Source: Blasia pusilla (lineage: Eukaryota > Marchantiophyta > Marchantiopsida > Blasiales). Taken from it: a stretch of DNA of 64,000 bases. Under the pieces are notes generated by a model, which saw only the letters and a program-made list of their open reading frames with translations, did no database searches and was not told the DNA's origin. Below are positions 21,801-34,053 of the stretch, piece after piece. Location: positions 23,932,001 through 23,996,000 of the forward strand of contig CM114274.1 in the NCBI GenBank assembly GCA_050084515.1. Direction: 5' to 3'. The position numbers and the translations under genes were made by a program. Within the stretch, counting starts at the first letter, position 1. The number at the start of each line of letters is the position of its first letter.

Positions 21801-24330
21801 AACACATTGATGTACTGCCTTTAAATCCGTTTGATGGCAAACCACATTTGTGGGCAAGTCTGATGGCCGTAGATTGGAATCCACATGATAACCCTATTAA
21901 AAATCTGGACCTAGCAAAGCAAAAATTTTCTTTAGAAAATCGGATTGTTAAATTTTGACACTTTCTTTTGAGCTACACTGGCCTGAAAGAGGTACTTCAC
22001 CTCATTGCACAGTAACCTCATCTCACTCAACCATTGTCAGCTTTCCTTCTATGTGGAGAGTAGAGTAGATTAGATTTCTAGTCCACAGGAAGCCTCTCTG
22101 GCTTATGGGACCCCTTCCACATATGTGATATTGACATCACATCTCACAAGATGCTATGTCAATATCACATATGCGGAGGGACTTTTCCTTGCTTTATTCA
22201 GTAAGATTAGTCAACTTTTTGTCTGGGATTACGATCTTTTTTTGAGACCCTTCGAATGCTGTGTGGCTATGGAAGCAGGCACATCAAGTATGAACAGAGT
22301 GGCTGGGTTCCACAAGATTTATTCCCAATTGAAATACAGCATAAAATCTTTTAGACTAGTCAGTATGAAAGGAAACTTGGGGTAGTAAATGAAGGGGGGA
22401 AGTCTACCACATAAATGAAGGCTGGAATTGCGGTATTTTATGGAAGCCTTCATTTACGGCCCAAAGCTGCAGCAAAGGAAACGTCCTGGAGGGACCAATT
22501 CAAGTTAAGAAAATTCTACTAAGCAGTTTCTTGGCTGACACCTACAGATGCAGAACACACTTTGAGGTTAGAACTAAATGGTTCAGAGTCCTGACTTCCT
22601 CCAGCCTCTGCAACTAAGAGTCTCTAGCACTAACCAGGCAGCACGAGGGATCCATGGTCGCAAGCCTGTGCAGGCACCATATTTATCAGGTAAACCCTTT
22701 AGCGGTTCAAGTTTGTCATCAGACTTTCCCTCTCCAATGCGAACCAGTGAGGAAATATGCCTATCTCTAGACACATACAGATAGCAGTTTTCCGTTTTGG
22801 TTGATCAGAGAGAAACTAGCTTTGGGGGTGAGATCCACCTTGAAAGAGTGAACTCCTTGTCGTCAACATCAATTCCAAGTTGGGAAAGTTAATCTAGTTT
22901 TCGCAAAACTGAATTTACCCAAAGATTGAGCCAGAAGACGACGGTGATGCACTCCTTCCGAGAAATAATGGGAAGAGTTTTGCTAGTACGATGCTAAGAC
23001 TTGGCGCAAAGAAAATTTTCCCTACTATGAACCTTTTCTGTTGTAGAGAGGAGGCAGGAGTAGAAAATCTACAGGCAGCAAGGCGCTAAGATTTGTAGAG
23101 AACTCACAATGATGCCCAAGTTATACCCTCATGGAAAGGACGAGTATCCAGAAAGGTGTTGGAGAGTAAAAGAGACTTCACGCGTCGAAAACGATACTGG
23201 GCGAACAACTGTGCTAGAAATCCTCCGAGGGAAGTGCCATACAAGTGCACCTGTAGAGTTACACAGGAAGACACGTTAAACCCTGTGATAGGCATTAATG
23301 TCCTGATGGGACACCAAGTGTCTAGACTTTGCTCAAGACCTGAAACTAGACTTTCCAACAGAAACTCAAGGAGGCTAGCTCTTCGTGAATAGTCATGGTC
23401 AGACGACCAGACCTTGTACAATCTCGGGCTGCATTCAGTGGGACATTACGAATGCACATATGAATCAAGCTCCTGCATGCACTTACATGATGTACACCTA
23501 GGGCGTCCAAAAACTTCTCAAAAGAAGTGACCCACTCTAGATGATTCCTCACAGAGGGCGAATCCGCGGCAATAACCCTATACCCCTGCAAGTTCAAAAT
23601 CAAGTGGTTACCATTTGTACAAGTGACAACAGAGGAAAACCCTGACTGCTTCTGTAGCACTCTCTGGTTCAGAAACTCAAATTCTGGTTTAGTTTGGTAC
23701 CATGAGGCACAAATAAACTCTATGGACACAAACTTCTGGAGTTAACATCCCTATGATAAGCCGTTCACCGGATTTCGCCCTTAGATAAAATCGAAGCCTC
23801 CACGGCACAATACCTCTACGGCCCAGAGCGGGGCCCATGATCCATAGTCACTGTCTCTCACGTGTGGAAACCTCCAATCATTACAGGGAGCAGAGGGCTA
23901 TAGTCTAGTGACTGAGAATCTCACAACTACACACATCGCACATCCTTTGGAACTTGGACTCACGGCCTCCAGAAGGAGCTGTGCATGAGGTTCTAAACCA
24001 GATCGTGCTTCACGTCAAAAAGTTGGCCGTATGCTACTTGGGCATCATCTGATCTTTACCTGAGTTGGAAGAAGGCATCGCCATGTTGCCGGCAAGGGCA
24101 GATGCAATACTACAAACTTTAATTCTAGGGGACACGGAAAGCCGACGGCCTACAGAGGCTACAATCTAACCTGCCGAGATCAACTACACACTAAGGCAAC
24201 TAACCTTGGCCGAGAGAGAAAGAATCTGCTTGTAGAAGACGTCAGCCGTTCCCGCGATTCCACACAGACAAACAACGGGCTCCACACTCTTGGGTCCATA
24301 GTCGTAGAAACGCCAATGATTAGTTCCAAT
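18832..24330 (-). CDS. SPG21: maspardin (SPG21/ACP33)-like alpha/beta-hydrolase, eight exons found, first exon missing
   Basis: Coding exons on the minus strand, in order: 24330-24205, 23585-23487, 23250-23108, 21352-21244, 20729-20622, 20169-20029, 19907-19569 and 18915-18832. All have AG acceptors and GT donors and keep one reading frame for 382 residues to a TAA stop. The protein starts IGTNHWRFYDYGP, then has GTADVFYKQ, GYRVIAADSP, the nucleophile elbow GTSLGGFLAQLFAQ, SNTFLDTRPF, FVLKRYILSGIRDGP and RYPGARRAHLKSGGDFPFLSR. These blocks match plant maspardin homologues. The elbow Ser is present. In animals the protein binds CD4 and sits on endosomal or trans-Golgi membranes; the plant role is not established. 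The last two exons give a Ser-rich, poorly conserved tail typical of plant versions. The first exon (about 20-25 residues with the start Met) was not identified; an in-frame stop lies upstream of 24330. The intron between 23108 and 21352 is long and contains a hairpin. Confidence 0.88.
22113..22180. repeat. hairpin in a maspardin-like gene intron
   Basis: Perfect 18-base arms at 22120-22137 (CATATGTGATATTGACAT) and 22156-22173 are separated by an 18-base loop. After one mismatch the stem extends six more pairs (one G-U) to 22113 and 22180. Size and shape resemble a short MITE or a small-RNA precursor. Confidence 0.75.
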
Positions 24331-25330
24331 CTGCACAGCCACGGTCAATCTCCAAGGCTTCAGGCCACTAAACGACCTTCACGAACCTCCAACACATCAC
24401 ATGTTTAGAGCCCAAACGAAACAGAAGGGAAGAAAGATGGAAATGGATCGGATTATCACACATATGAAGATCAGAAGTCGAACTGTATTGTATATACGCA
24501 CAGAGATGCGATGCAACGGCACTTGGCCCTTGAAATGGACATAATCACCCGGCACACTCGCCATCGTCTGCCTCATCTTTCCCGCTCCTCATACCTCCCC
24601 GTTTCCAAATCCACACTTCCAGCCGTCCAAACCGACCGCCACTCCATCACAAATTGTCTCCCACTTCGTGCCTCCTTCCCACTCTCTCCACGTTTTCTGT
24701 TTCTGAATCACAATCTCTGTCTGTCTGCCTCCCGCCTCGACTCGCCTCACCGCGCACAGCAGTGCCACAGTTTCCTGCGGCGACTGACAGACTGACACTG
24801 CGGCGGAGCTGTGAAATCGGCGTCCGGGCAAGCAGCTTCCCCTGCGAGCGACTGTGTTCAGACTGCACACAGAGAGAGAGACAGAGAGAGAGGGAGCGCA
24901 CTGCTCTGCACCTCCGTGGTACGTAGAGAAACACGGTTGTGAGTAGAAATGGAACGCCCTGCACCTGCAGAATCGATCGTTACGTATTAGTCGTGTTTCT
25001 CCCGTCTCTCTCTCCCTCCCGACGAAATTAGAGAAAGACGACTTTTCAATCTCCGCAGATCTTTTCTGGCTCGTGCGTGTGCGTCTCTCCAGATAAAATC
25101 AATCAAAAGAACTACGACTACACTACTGTGCGCATGCATCCCCCGTCTTGTAATGAACGGCGGCAGGATCGATCACCGCTGCGCTCGCTCTCGCCGCTGC
25201 CGCTCAGACCGAAAAAACCTCCCACTTCCTCCTCGGGCGACGTATATCGCCATTCCTTCCATTTTACGCCGTCCGCCCCGCACGGCAAGAACAGGGGAGG
25301 ACTCCGGCTTTAGGGGTAAGTAAGTAACAT
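24331..25330 (-). promoter_or_regulatory. probable 5' region of the maspardin-like gene
   Basis: This stretch lies upstream of the first recognised exon and should include the missing exon 1, the leader and promoter. It is GC-richer than its surroundings, with a pyrimidine-rich tract on the minus strand at 24866-24900 (alternating GA on the plus strand). Plant leaders and core promoters often hold such CT repeats. No start codon could be chosen. Confidence 0.4.
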
Positions 25331-25559
25331 CACCAAATTTAGCCCATGGCTTATCTATAATATTAACTAGCCCCAACGGGCTTTAGTGCCGAATTTGAAT
25401 TTACCCGGGCAACTCCTAGAGGTTTACAATAGAAGATAGGTGAGGTGTTTAAAATATTTATATTATTGGATTTTTGAGATCATTTTTTTTAAGAGAAAGG
25501 TGATCCCTTTTTTTTTTCACTCGTGTCCCTTTTAGCTAATAGAATAGCTCGTTGTCTAA

Positions 25560-25644
25560 GCCAAGGATCATTCGAATTCAATTGTACAATTGGAGTAGAT
25601 GATTCAAAATTGTACATCCGTGCATCGCATGGGCACAAACTAGT
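25560..25644 (+). mobile_element. Helitron-like 3' terminus
   Basis: A short stem (CCGTGC, ATC, GCATGG with one G-T pair) is followed about nine bases later by CTAGT at 25640-25644. Helitrons end in a small hairpin followed by CTRR, inserted before T. The matching 5' end was not found. Confidence 0.45.
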
Positions 25645-25763
25645 ACTAGAATAATGTAGAGTGCCTCTTCTTTTTCCAAATTCCTCTATGTTTTAGCCCC
25701 TTGGATCTTGCACGTGTCCTTAGCTAATATGAAGGAAATTTAGGGAGAGTCCATTTGGAGTAC

Positions 25764-26185
25764 ATTGGGGATGGATTACGTCAATGATAGGTAATTCACA
25801 TTATCCATCATTAACCCCATGCACAGCATGGGTATCTACTAGTGGGTAGTAAACATGCCAAGATATTATAAGGAGACATATTTTGGAAAAGGATAATTAT
25901 GTGGAGAACTTCTATCTTATATATATTTCAAGGATGAATTTCATAAAGGAAGGAATCAATGGGCACCAACACATTGAGGATGGATTACGTCAATGATAGG
26001 TAATTCACATTACTCATCTTTAACCCCATGCACAGCACGGGTATCTTCTAGTGGGTAGTAAACATGCCAAGATATTATAAGGAGACATATTTTGGAAAAG
26101 GATAATTATGTGGAGAACTTCTATCTTGTATATATTTCAAGGATGAATTTCATAAAGGACGGAATCAATGGGCAGCAACACAATT
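25764..26185 (+). repeat. 209-bp tandem duplication carrying a Helitron-like terminus in each copy
   Basis: The copy starting at 25764 (ATTGGGGATGGATTACGTC) recurs at 25973 (ATTGAGGATGGATTACGTC) with few differences through about 26185. Each copy contains CCCATGC-ACA-GCATGGG or its variant, then TATCT and CTAGT (25839-25843 and 26048-26052). That is a Helitron-type 3' hairpin plus CTAG. The duplication is recent because the copies are nearly identical. Confidence 0.8.
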
Positions 26186-26189
26186 TTGT

Positions 26190-29100
26190 TTATGTGAATA
26201 AGAGTGACTACCATATGAGAACAGGGTATGCTTATTTTTAGATTTGTCCATGGAATCACGTGTGTGACTAAGTCCCCCCTCCAAGTCATGCCCAATTATG
26301 ACATTATTAGGGTTGCTCAAAGTCTTGGATGTTAATGAGCAAGTGAACATATTGTAAGTCAAAAAATAAAGTTCGTGTTTTATTGTTGCGATTGATGGCG
26401 TGTTAGGCCTCCATTGTTTAAAAACGTGTCGTGAGAGAAATATGGTATTTATTAATTAACAAGAAAAGAACTACATATGGGGATTGCGTTCATCGCCATT
26501 AGTAGCAAACGGAAGCTAACCACACCTATCATTTACGATGACAACAATGTGATGCATGAGACGTTGATAGACGCCACGATTAGACACGTAATCACTTCTT
26601 TGAGTGGCCATAATCGAGGCGGGTGGTTGGTTAGTGGTATAGAAAATGTTTTGAATAATAAGTCCTTGTTAAGTGGGATAGAAAGTTAGGTACCATCCAT
26701 TTAAATGTTGGACATGCAAGGGCAAACATAAATAACTTTTCATCACATAGCTCTCTCCCCTATTCAATTCCCCTTTCCAACCTTTATTCCATGTGGAAGG
26801 AAAAAAATAACTTGGGTAGAAGCCCCAATTCGTATTAGATTCATATTTCAAACATGGATTCTCGTACTTTGGTCAAACCCATGTGCAACCAAGATTTGTC
26901 ATAACCTTAAAGATTATCCAAATAGAAACGAAGATTAAACCATCATTATAGATACAACCATCCAAAGATCCTTAGAGTCCCATCCCGTACGAGTGCTCGA
27001 CACACGGTTGTCACCACTTTTTAGGATAGATCGGAGAGATCTGGTAGAGCGCCTTCACAAGTAGAGGAGGACATACTGAGGAGGTCGAGGATGAGCTGTT
27101 GAGGTCTTGGGAAACTTGAGAGACCAGGTTTCCCCTTCGTTTCGACTCATTTGGAGAAACTTACTATTTTGGGTAAGTTTCTATATTTTGTAGAGTTGAC
27201 TTTCCACTTTGGGAAGTGGCCCTTGACCTACTACAGTAGGTCAAGAGCCAAGGAGGTGACCTGCGAGCATAGATTACCGAGGAGAGAGCTTGGGAGAGAG
27301 AAGGGGATATACCTCAAGGAGAGAGAGCTTGAGAGCTCATTCTCTCTTTGTTGAACCTCTTGGCTTGAGGCGGCAGAGCTATGGTCTTGCTTGCCTTGTG
27401 AATGTAACCCCAACCTCTCATTAGGAGAGTGGGTTTGGTTTGACATTGAGAGAGACATCTGAGATTACACACATTTGAGAGCTATGGTGTTGAGAGAGAT
27501 TTGATCTACTTGATTTACAAAGAGAGAATGAGTGAGTGACAGAGCTTCATGGGGGAGCTTGCTAGTCACTCGTTGGTTTGGTAGGTTGGGGATCGTATTC
27601 CTTGGTCAATGGTTCATGGGAGTGATCACCGAAGCAAGAGCCGCTTAGAGACGGTGAGGTGCACGACAGTCCCCGTCAGTTTTTGGTGGAAAATCAAATG
27701 GAGAAACCGATTGAGGAGGTGGTAAATGGGGAAGTGGTGTACGTTGCTGAAGAAACCCGTGCATGATTTGGAGATTGGAGCTTAGAATTATGATCATTTT
27801 TTTGGGCTCCTCCTCGTACCTAGGATCCTTATGATAACTTCACTTTTTTTAAAAGTTGTCCATAACACCTTTATCGTGCGCATACATATCGCTACACAAC
27901 ATACATCGTTGGTCACATCTACACCACACAACACCGATCTTCCCCACACACGGGTCGATCCACACATGTACAAAAATCAACTCATACATATACATGGAGA
28001 TCACACAACAAAAATAAAGAGTAGTAAAAACAGCACACCCGGCCTAAAACTCCACTCCTCAATCTACATCGGCATATCGAGCCTCGTCCACCTTGTGCTA
28101 TCAAGGAATCCAGACGCTAGCACCCTAGTCCTAGCTCACACACATACAAGGGAGGTGCTCCAACGGCCCAACATGAGAAAGATGGCTTAGGAAAGCCATC
28201 TTCCTCTCTTATATAGGGTTGGGAAGAGCCAAAAGGCTCTTACCCTAAAAATAGCCCTTCCCTTGGTAACCTGCGCGCACAGGTTACCAGGGGCGGGTAA
28301 CTTGGTCAACAAGTCACCCGGCTGTAAAAGACCTCAACATGAAAGTTTTCAGAATCAACGTTCTTGACACAATGGACCTATCCTCAACCTCATCCGACAC
28401 CGTGGGACAAAGTTACACTCAAGATAGTCCGCTAGCTCCTTAGATGTGACACCTTTCCCTTATACCCTAGCACTATATATGCAAGTTCCGAAGTCTGAAC
28501 CATTTTTTGGTCTATACGCAATGCTTCACCATGGAATTGAGTAAGCACCAACAATCCTACGCAAATTCAAACTTGTCAAAGGTGGTGAGCACTTCATTCA
28601 ATTGAATGCAAGCAATTTGTCTTTAAAGTGCATAAGAGTTCATAAAATCCACTCGCTTAAGGGCATGTATGACAGACACTAACATTCGCCATGGCTAATA
28701 TTTTGTAGGCAACTATAGGATTTCCGCATCCACTTTAGCCGCCATTAATACTAGCGAGAGGAGAGGTGCCAATACACAAATTATTAGCCGCCATCAAGGT
28801 GGTTGGTTAAGTGTTGAAAGTGATAACCTTATTCCAAAGCAAATCCCTCAAGATTCGGCTTGTTGTTAAAGGTCGAAGCTCTCGAGAACTCAAATGCATC
28901 TATTGAATCACTTGCTCATGAAGAGGGTTCATATGACACACGTCTCTTTTCTTCTTCTTCATGACCGCCGATTATGTTCTGTCGTGTGCTTACTCTCCTT
29001 GAATGTTAGTATGCAGTGTTGCGGAAGCGTACGTTTTGGTAGGACACACTCTCATCGCCGATCTGCACCAAAACACACTCAGGTTGGTCTTGTTTGGGTC

Positions 29101-30690
29101 AATCGACCTTCCAATCCATCGAGTCCTTAACTTGGCACCTCATCAAGCTCAACCTTCCCTCAATCCCACCTTCCCAACACGGGCAAGTCTTCCGAGACTC
29201 TGAACAAATTTTCTCGTTAGTCCATACACATAAAATGGTGTTTGTGTGCCTAGCAGTCCCAATCCAATGGACCTCGTATGAGCTCCCAAACCGAGACCCA
29301 AAAATATGAGTCGCGGGGTTGAATCTACTAGGGACCTTCAAAATCCATTCTATTGGACTTGGTTCAGATTTTGAATCCCAACGCCAAAACTACCGATCCA
29401 TTATGTGCCTTGAGTCGCCCCTCCGCGCCCCAAAGTGGGGTTTGAGTCGCAAGCATCCTTGGAGACCTTTCCCCTTACTACTACTTCTGGGATCTCCGCC
29501 CTCCTCCTAACTTTGGGGAAAAGATAGTCGAGCCACTCTTTTTGGCCCTTAACCCAACTCCCCATCCAATCATTTTTGGCCAATATCTGAGCCTCTGATT
29601 GTGCATCTGCTGAAATATTTGGTGCATTGGAAGTGGCTTTGTATAAGATTTCTAACGCCACCTTATTTGTCCCAAACGCATCTTGGGACTAAACATTATC
29701 GTCCAAAACACAGTCAAAATCCCAAACGCTAGTTGCGTTCCAAATCCGCTTCTCACCTCTTTGACAACCAACCTTCCTAGACTCTACTCATCTCAAGTCT
29801 TGGTTCACGTTTGGTCCAATTTGTTTTGGTCTTAACCATAAACGCATGAAACGCATAAACTCTATTCGCGCGTTTTGTCTCTTGTGACTCTTCCAAGAGA
29901 CCTTTCCAGAGCGCAACCATCCTAGCGTGAGCTCGCTAAAGTTATGATGTTCCGCTTGGTATTCCTTTGGTCATAAAGGTCGTGACACTCTTCTCATCCA
30001 CGGGAAATTGAAATTTTGTTAGATCAAGAGCATCAAACGTAAGTGGCTCGTCTATGGAACTTGACGTTGCTCACAACCATCCATTTGGAAAGTTGGAAGC
30101 TTACCTATAAGAGAATTAACCATGACAGAGAATAAAGAATAATCATCCTTGGTGTGGATAGGGGCATATGCATTGTCGACATATGTTCAACTATGTTTCA
30201 CAATATCAAGGTCTTTGTTTCTTGCAATAGCAATGTACAAGAACAATTGGTGTGGACGATTGTAGATCCTACATGGCACCGCTAGTGTCCCATTGAACTA
30301 AGAAAATTTTGGGGGGGCCGTAGAAAGAATTAATTCTAAGGGGGCCACTTGAGCGAATTTCTCTCATCGTGATTGTAATCCTCCCATATAATAATGCGGG
30401 TAAATATGAAACATACTCGTGTAAGCCCTCGCAATGCAAGGGTTTAAATTACCTCCCATAATTAACTCATAAATTCTCAAATTCCATTTGAAATCGATTC
30501 CGAACAATCGCATTTGTTCTAAAGGCGATTGATTCTATTTACTAAACGTGTGAGTGGAAAAGAGTTTGCAAAATGAAAGGGCACTCTCCAACATGTATAT
30601 AAAATAGTTAGCCTGCTCGTGCATACACACGTAAATACAAATTTAATAATTGAGAAATATTTTTATTTCAAAATTTAAGCATAATTTCTA
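26190..30690. other. intergenic repeat-rich sequence without recognised genes
   Basis: No coding sequence was recognised. Structural features are a palindrome at 27223-27244 (TTGACCTACT / AGTAGGTCAA), a TATATAGG box near 28210 followed by a small stem (AAGAGCC-AAAA-GGCTCTT) and a palindrome at 28264-28289 (TGGTAACCTG / CAGGTTACCA). The GA-rich part at 27270-27560 and the TATA box could be LTR remnants of one or more retrotransposons, but no polymerase sequence supports that. Confidence 0.4.
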
Positions 30691-31343
30691 ATTTATTAAA
30701 TCTTAAAAGAGCAAAAAACTTTTAAAATGATTATACTCGTTCAAAATTGAAATAATACCAAAACTCCCCTAAGTAATTTCATTCCTCCATAAAATTTTAA
30801 GCAATATCTACTCTTCCCCTTCCACTCTTCCCACCAAGATACCATCCATGAATTAAATTATGAGTTAATTTTAATTAATGAAATCAATTCCCTTTTCCTT
30901 TCCCAAAATATCAAATGTGAGTTATCATGATTATTTTTTAATAAAATTTTTAAATATACTAATTTTTTTCTTAAATCTTAGAAGAGGGATAATATTCCAA
31001 TCTTCTAATAATTCTATTCGGAAATTAAAATTTTAATTGATATCCCAATCCCTTAAACAATTATACCCTTCCATAAAATTTAAACTATATCTACTCTTTC
31101 TCCAAAATTGTAGATTTATATATATTTTAATTGATATCCCAATATTTTTTAATTATACACCTAGGATCAATCATTAAAGTATATATTTGTTAAATTCTTT
31201 TTTATTAAATAGTAAAAATATTTTCCTCTTCCACTCAAATTCAACCCATCTAATATGGGACAAAATTGAATCATGTCACTAGTTTGTCTTATTGTTCAAC
31301 TATTTTGTCTTGTTGTCCACATAGGATTGTTCCTATATGGAAA

Positions 31344-31380
31344 ACTAGTGTTCAACTCACGCCATGCACGGGAGTGAAAG
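31344..31380 (-). mobile_element. possible Helitron-like 3' terminus, minus strand
   Basis: Read on the minus strand, a GC-rich stretch around GTGCATGGCGTG is followed by GAGTTGAACA and CTAGT (31348-31344). The hairpin is imperfect, so the call is weak. Confidence 0.3.
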
Positions 31381-31593
31381 ACTAACCATGTTATACACAA
31401 ATTCAATTTTTGTTTCCTGCCCTTACTATGGAAAATATTTTCTTGCTGCCCAAATATTCAAGTATATATGTGTTTGTAAATGAAAAAGACACTCTCCAAT
31501 TATAACTAGCTGGAATACGAATGAAATTCAAAATTTAAAATGCCTCCAGTTTTTATTTCTCTTATTGTCTCCCCTTAATTAATTCTCTCTTCA

Positions 31594-31640
31594 TCTATAT
31601 TATTAAAAAGGGACGGGGTTTGAGAACCCCGTCCTTCCGT
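31594..31640 (+). mobile_element. Helitron-like 5' terminus with adjacent palindrome
   Basis: TCTATATTATTAAAAAGGGACG starts at 31594, preceded by A, which resembles the TC-TAYTATTAAA start of plant Helitrons. Directly behind it lies a perfect palindrome GGACGGGGTT-TGAG-AACCCCGTCC (31611-31634). A second TCTATATTATTA lies at 32612. No Rep/helicase coding sequence is present, so any element is non-autonomous. Confidence 0.45.
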
Positions 31641-32749
31641 AACGACATATAGGCGTTTTGAAGCCTTCCCTTACGACACGTGTCTAAGGGATTTTTCAGT
31701 GGCAACACAGATATTTCAGCACATAGCAGGGAGGGGGTGCAGGAACGGCTAAGGGGAGAGGGTATTCAGGTAGCGAGGCTTTAGGGATAGGGGAGGGTAA
31801 TTAGGGAGCATTCAAATAATAATAATCAACATATTTGAATTTTACTATTTAAACCACATTAGATGGGTAGAAATAGTCAAAGTAGAAAAAACCCATAAGG
31901 GTTTGAATGAAATAGAAAATTATTTTATAGGATAATTAATACTTTATATAATATTATAATGGATGATTATAAATACTAATAAAATGGAATAATTTTGATA
32001 AAGCAAAGGAATTTGTGTCTTAATTCACATGTGATGGAAAGGGAAAATCAATTTTAGTGGAGAAGGAGTAGGTCAAATTTTATGGAAGGTTAAAATTATT
32101 TAGGGGATTGGGATGTCATTTAAATTTGAATGGAATACTGTAATTACTTAAAAGAGTGAAATGTTATTATTCTTCTAAAATTTTAGAGAATAAAAATTAT
32201 CTTTAAAATTTGAAATTAATGATGCGATTATTTTTAAAATTAATCTTATTAATTCACATGTGATATTTTGGGAAAGGAAAATGAATTTGAATGGAATTTT
32301 TTTATTTCATTAATTAAAATTAATAAAGAATTTTTTATTGAATGTGATTTTGGTGGGAAGCGTAAAAGGGGAAGAATAATTTTTGTTGGAACTTTTAGGG
32401 AGGAATGTAATTATTTAGGGGAGATGGATATTATCTAAAGGTGATTTTCTTACTCTTTTGAGATTTATAAGAGTGGAAATTATACCTAAAATTGAAATTA
32501 AATATATTTTAAAATTTTAAGTAAAAGTTTTTTTACAAAAATTGACACCTGTTTTTATGTCATTGTATTGAGGAAATTGTGTAAGGCGTGGCGTGCATGA
32601 CATCGGCAATATCTATATTATTATGGGAAAAGGTTTTTTATTTACAAACACCAAGAAAATATTTGTCCTCAATCAAATGTTTGTGTGATGCATCATCATA
32701 CAATAACAAAAATTCTTGAAAACACTTTTTACATCTCTTCAAGGTTCTT

Positions 32750-32780
32750 CTAGTTGGTGCTCGTGCTATGCACGAGTCGC
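32750..32780 (-). mobile_element. Helitron-like 3' terminus, minus strand
   Basis: A perfect 7-bp hairpin (CTCGTGC-TAT-GCACGAG, 32760-32776) is followed on the minus strand by six bases and CTAG (32753-32750). Spacing and hairpin fit a Helitron 3' end. The matching 5' end was not identified. Confidence 0.45.
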
Positions 32781-33099
32781 TACCAAGTTGTCATATGCGA
32801 TACAAGGGAAATAAAAAATTGTTTGAAGAGCTAGTGTATAGACCGTGAAGGGAAGAGATTAATGATGCTCTACACAAATTCACATTTTTTCTTTGTTGCC
32901 CGTAGCATGTGAAATATTTTCTTGTTGCCCAGTTGCCACCTGTCAAGCATAGAGGTGCTTGCAAATCAAGAAGACACTCTCCCATAATTATATAGATGCG
33001 GTAGAAAATTATTATATAGATACATATGTGTGGTTGCTAGGGTTTAGCCCGTGCGATGTACGATTTAAAAATAATGGAATATTTTAATTTACCATCCAT

Positions 33100-34053
33100 A
33101 ATATACAATTGAATTCAAATAATATTGTTGTCTTGGACAATCTTATTAATTAGAAAGGACATGGGTTAAGATAATAAAGGCCCATGCCATGTGTGGATTT
33201 AAATCAATTTCTAAAATGTTAATTTTAAATCAATTTTGAATAATCCTATTATAACAAAAACGAACTATCCCATTCGCTGAAAATGCCAGCCGAAATTGCA
33301 AGATGAAGAAGCTACTAATATAGAAGATTAGTAGAATTAAAAACAAACGAATTCTACTATCAGCAAAGCAACACGAGAATACGTCAGGCCGCGTCGACGG
33401 CTCTCCGCTTCATTTCAACGTTTTGGTCAAAATTCCCCTCCCCCCGCCCGCCCGTCCAGTGACGAAGTGAAACGTGCCACCATTGAGGCTCGAGTCATCG
33501 GATGCGTTTGGACCAAAGGCATAGATTGAGGAGAGGTGAGCGCAGAATCGAAATTGTTGAAAGGCTACGATGTAAACAGAGTGATTCCTTTCATTGGAAT
33601 CTGTGGATGTCCAGAGTTCGTTTTCTATTTTTATTTTATTTTCCTTCCAAGAGTTCCTTTGTTTTGCCCGCACTATTTTCGCACAGTATGCGAGTAATGG
33701 CTGGCGATGGCTGGCGGTGGATAGGCGTGTGGAAGCAGAGTTATTGACGTCTGGGATTGAGAGCCGCTGGACGAGAGGAGTCGCAGGTGGTTTTCTATGG
33801 ATGCAAGACGTGAGGATCATTTAGAGATGCTGGTAGCTTTTCTTGTATCTTAATTTCAATTCAAGGGCTGGAGACCTAAATTTGTTGAGAATTGGCCACA
33901 GCTGTCTGGTGATCGAGGAGTCCGGCTATGATTCTTTGATCGGAGTCTCTTGTTGGCAGCCGAAATCCCACCCTTCTCTTGTGACGTTGCTTACTGTTCA
34001 CTTCCTTAGTTTTGTGCACTCACGCCGATGTGAGAACTGCCTAAATTACGATA
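33100..34053 (+). promoter_or_regulatory. upstream region and leader of the Integrator subunit 4-like gene
   Basis: Between the AT-rich repeat block and the ATG at 34054 base composition becomes mixed. The leader probably occupies part of 33400-34053. No clear TATA box was chosen. Frames in this stretch on both strands show no motifs. Confidence 0.35.

Larger units (their letters stand above)
30700..32480. repeat. AT-rich inverted repeat, arms about 430-450 bp
   Basis: The left arm (about 30700-31130) is the reverse complement of the right arm (about 32030-32480) at moderate identity. For example TTTCCCAAAATATCAAATG near 30900 matches the complement of the block CATGTGATATTTTGGGAAA near 32260, and the TTCCCACCAAGAT block near 30825 pairs with GGTGGGAAG near 32355. 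The spacer (about 31130-32030) carries Helitron-like termini. It could be two copies of one non-autonomous element in opposite orientation. Confidence 0.65.

Noticed and set aside
24589-24964. Minus-strand frames upstream of the maspardin-like exons, tested as the missing first exon
   Set aside because: Neither contains the expected N-terminal block (short segment before IGT-HWR) nor a usable donor in phase.
25764-26185. CRISPR-like or satellite array
   Set aside because: Only two copies, long unit, eukaryotic context; a tandem duplication explains it.
28200-28290. LTR with TATATAGG box and palindromes
   Set aside because: No paired LTR, primer-binding site or polymerase sequence could be found; kept only in the description of the intergenic block.
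33410-33820. 136-residue minus-strand frame before the INTS4-like gene
   Set aside because: No motif, overlaps frames on the other strand, and lies in the leader of the plus-strand gene.
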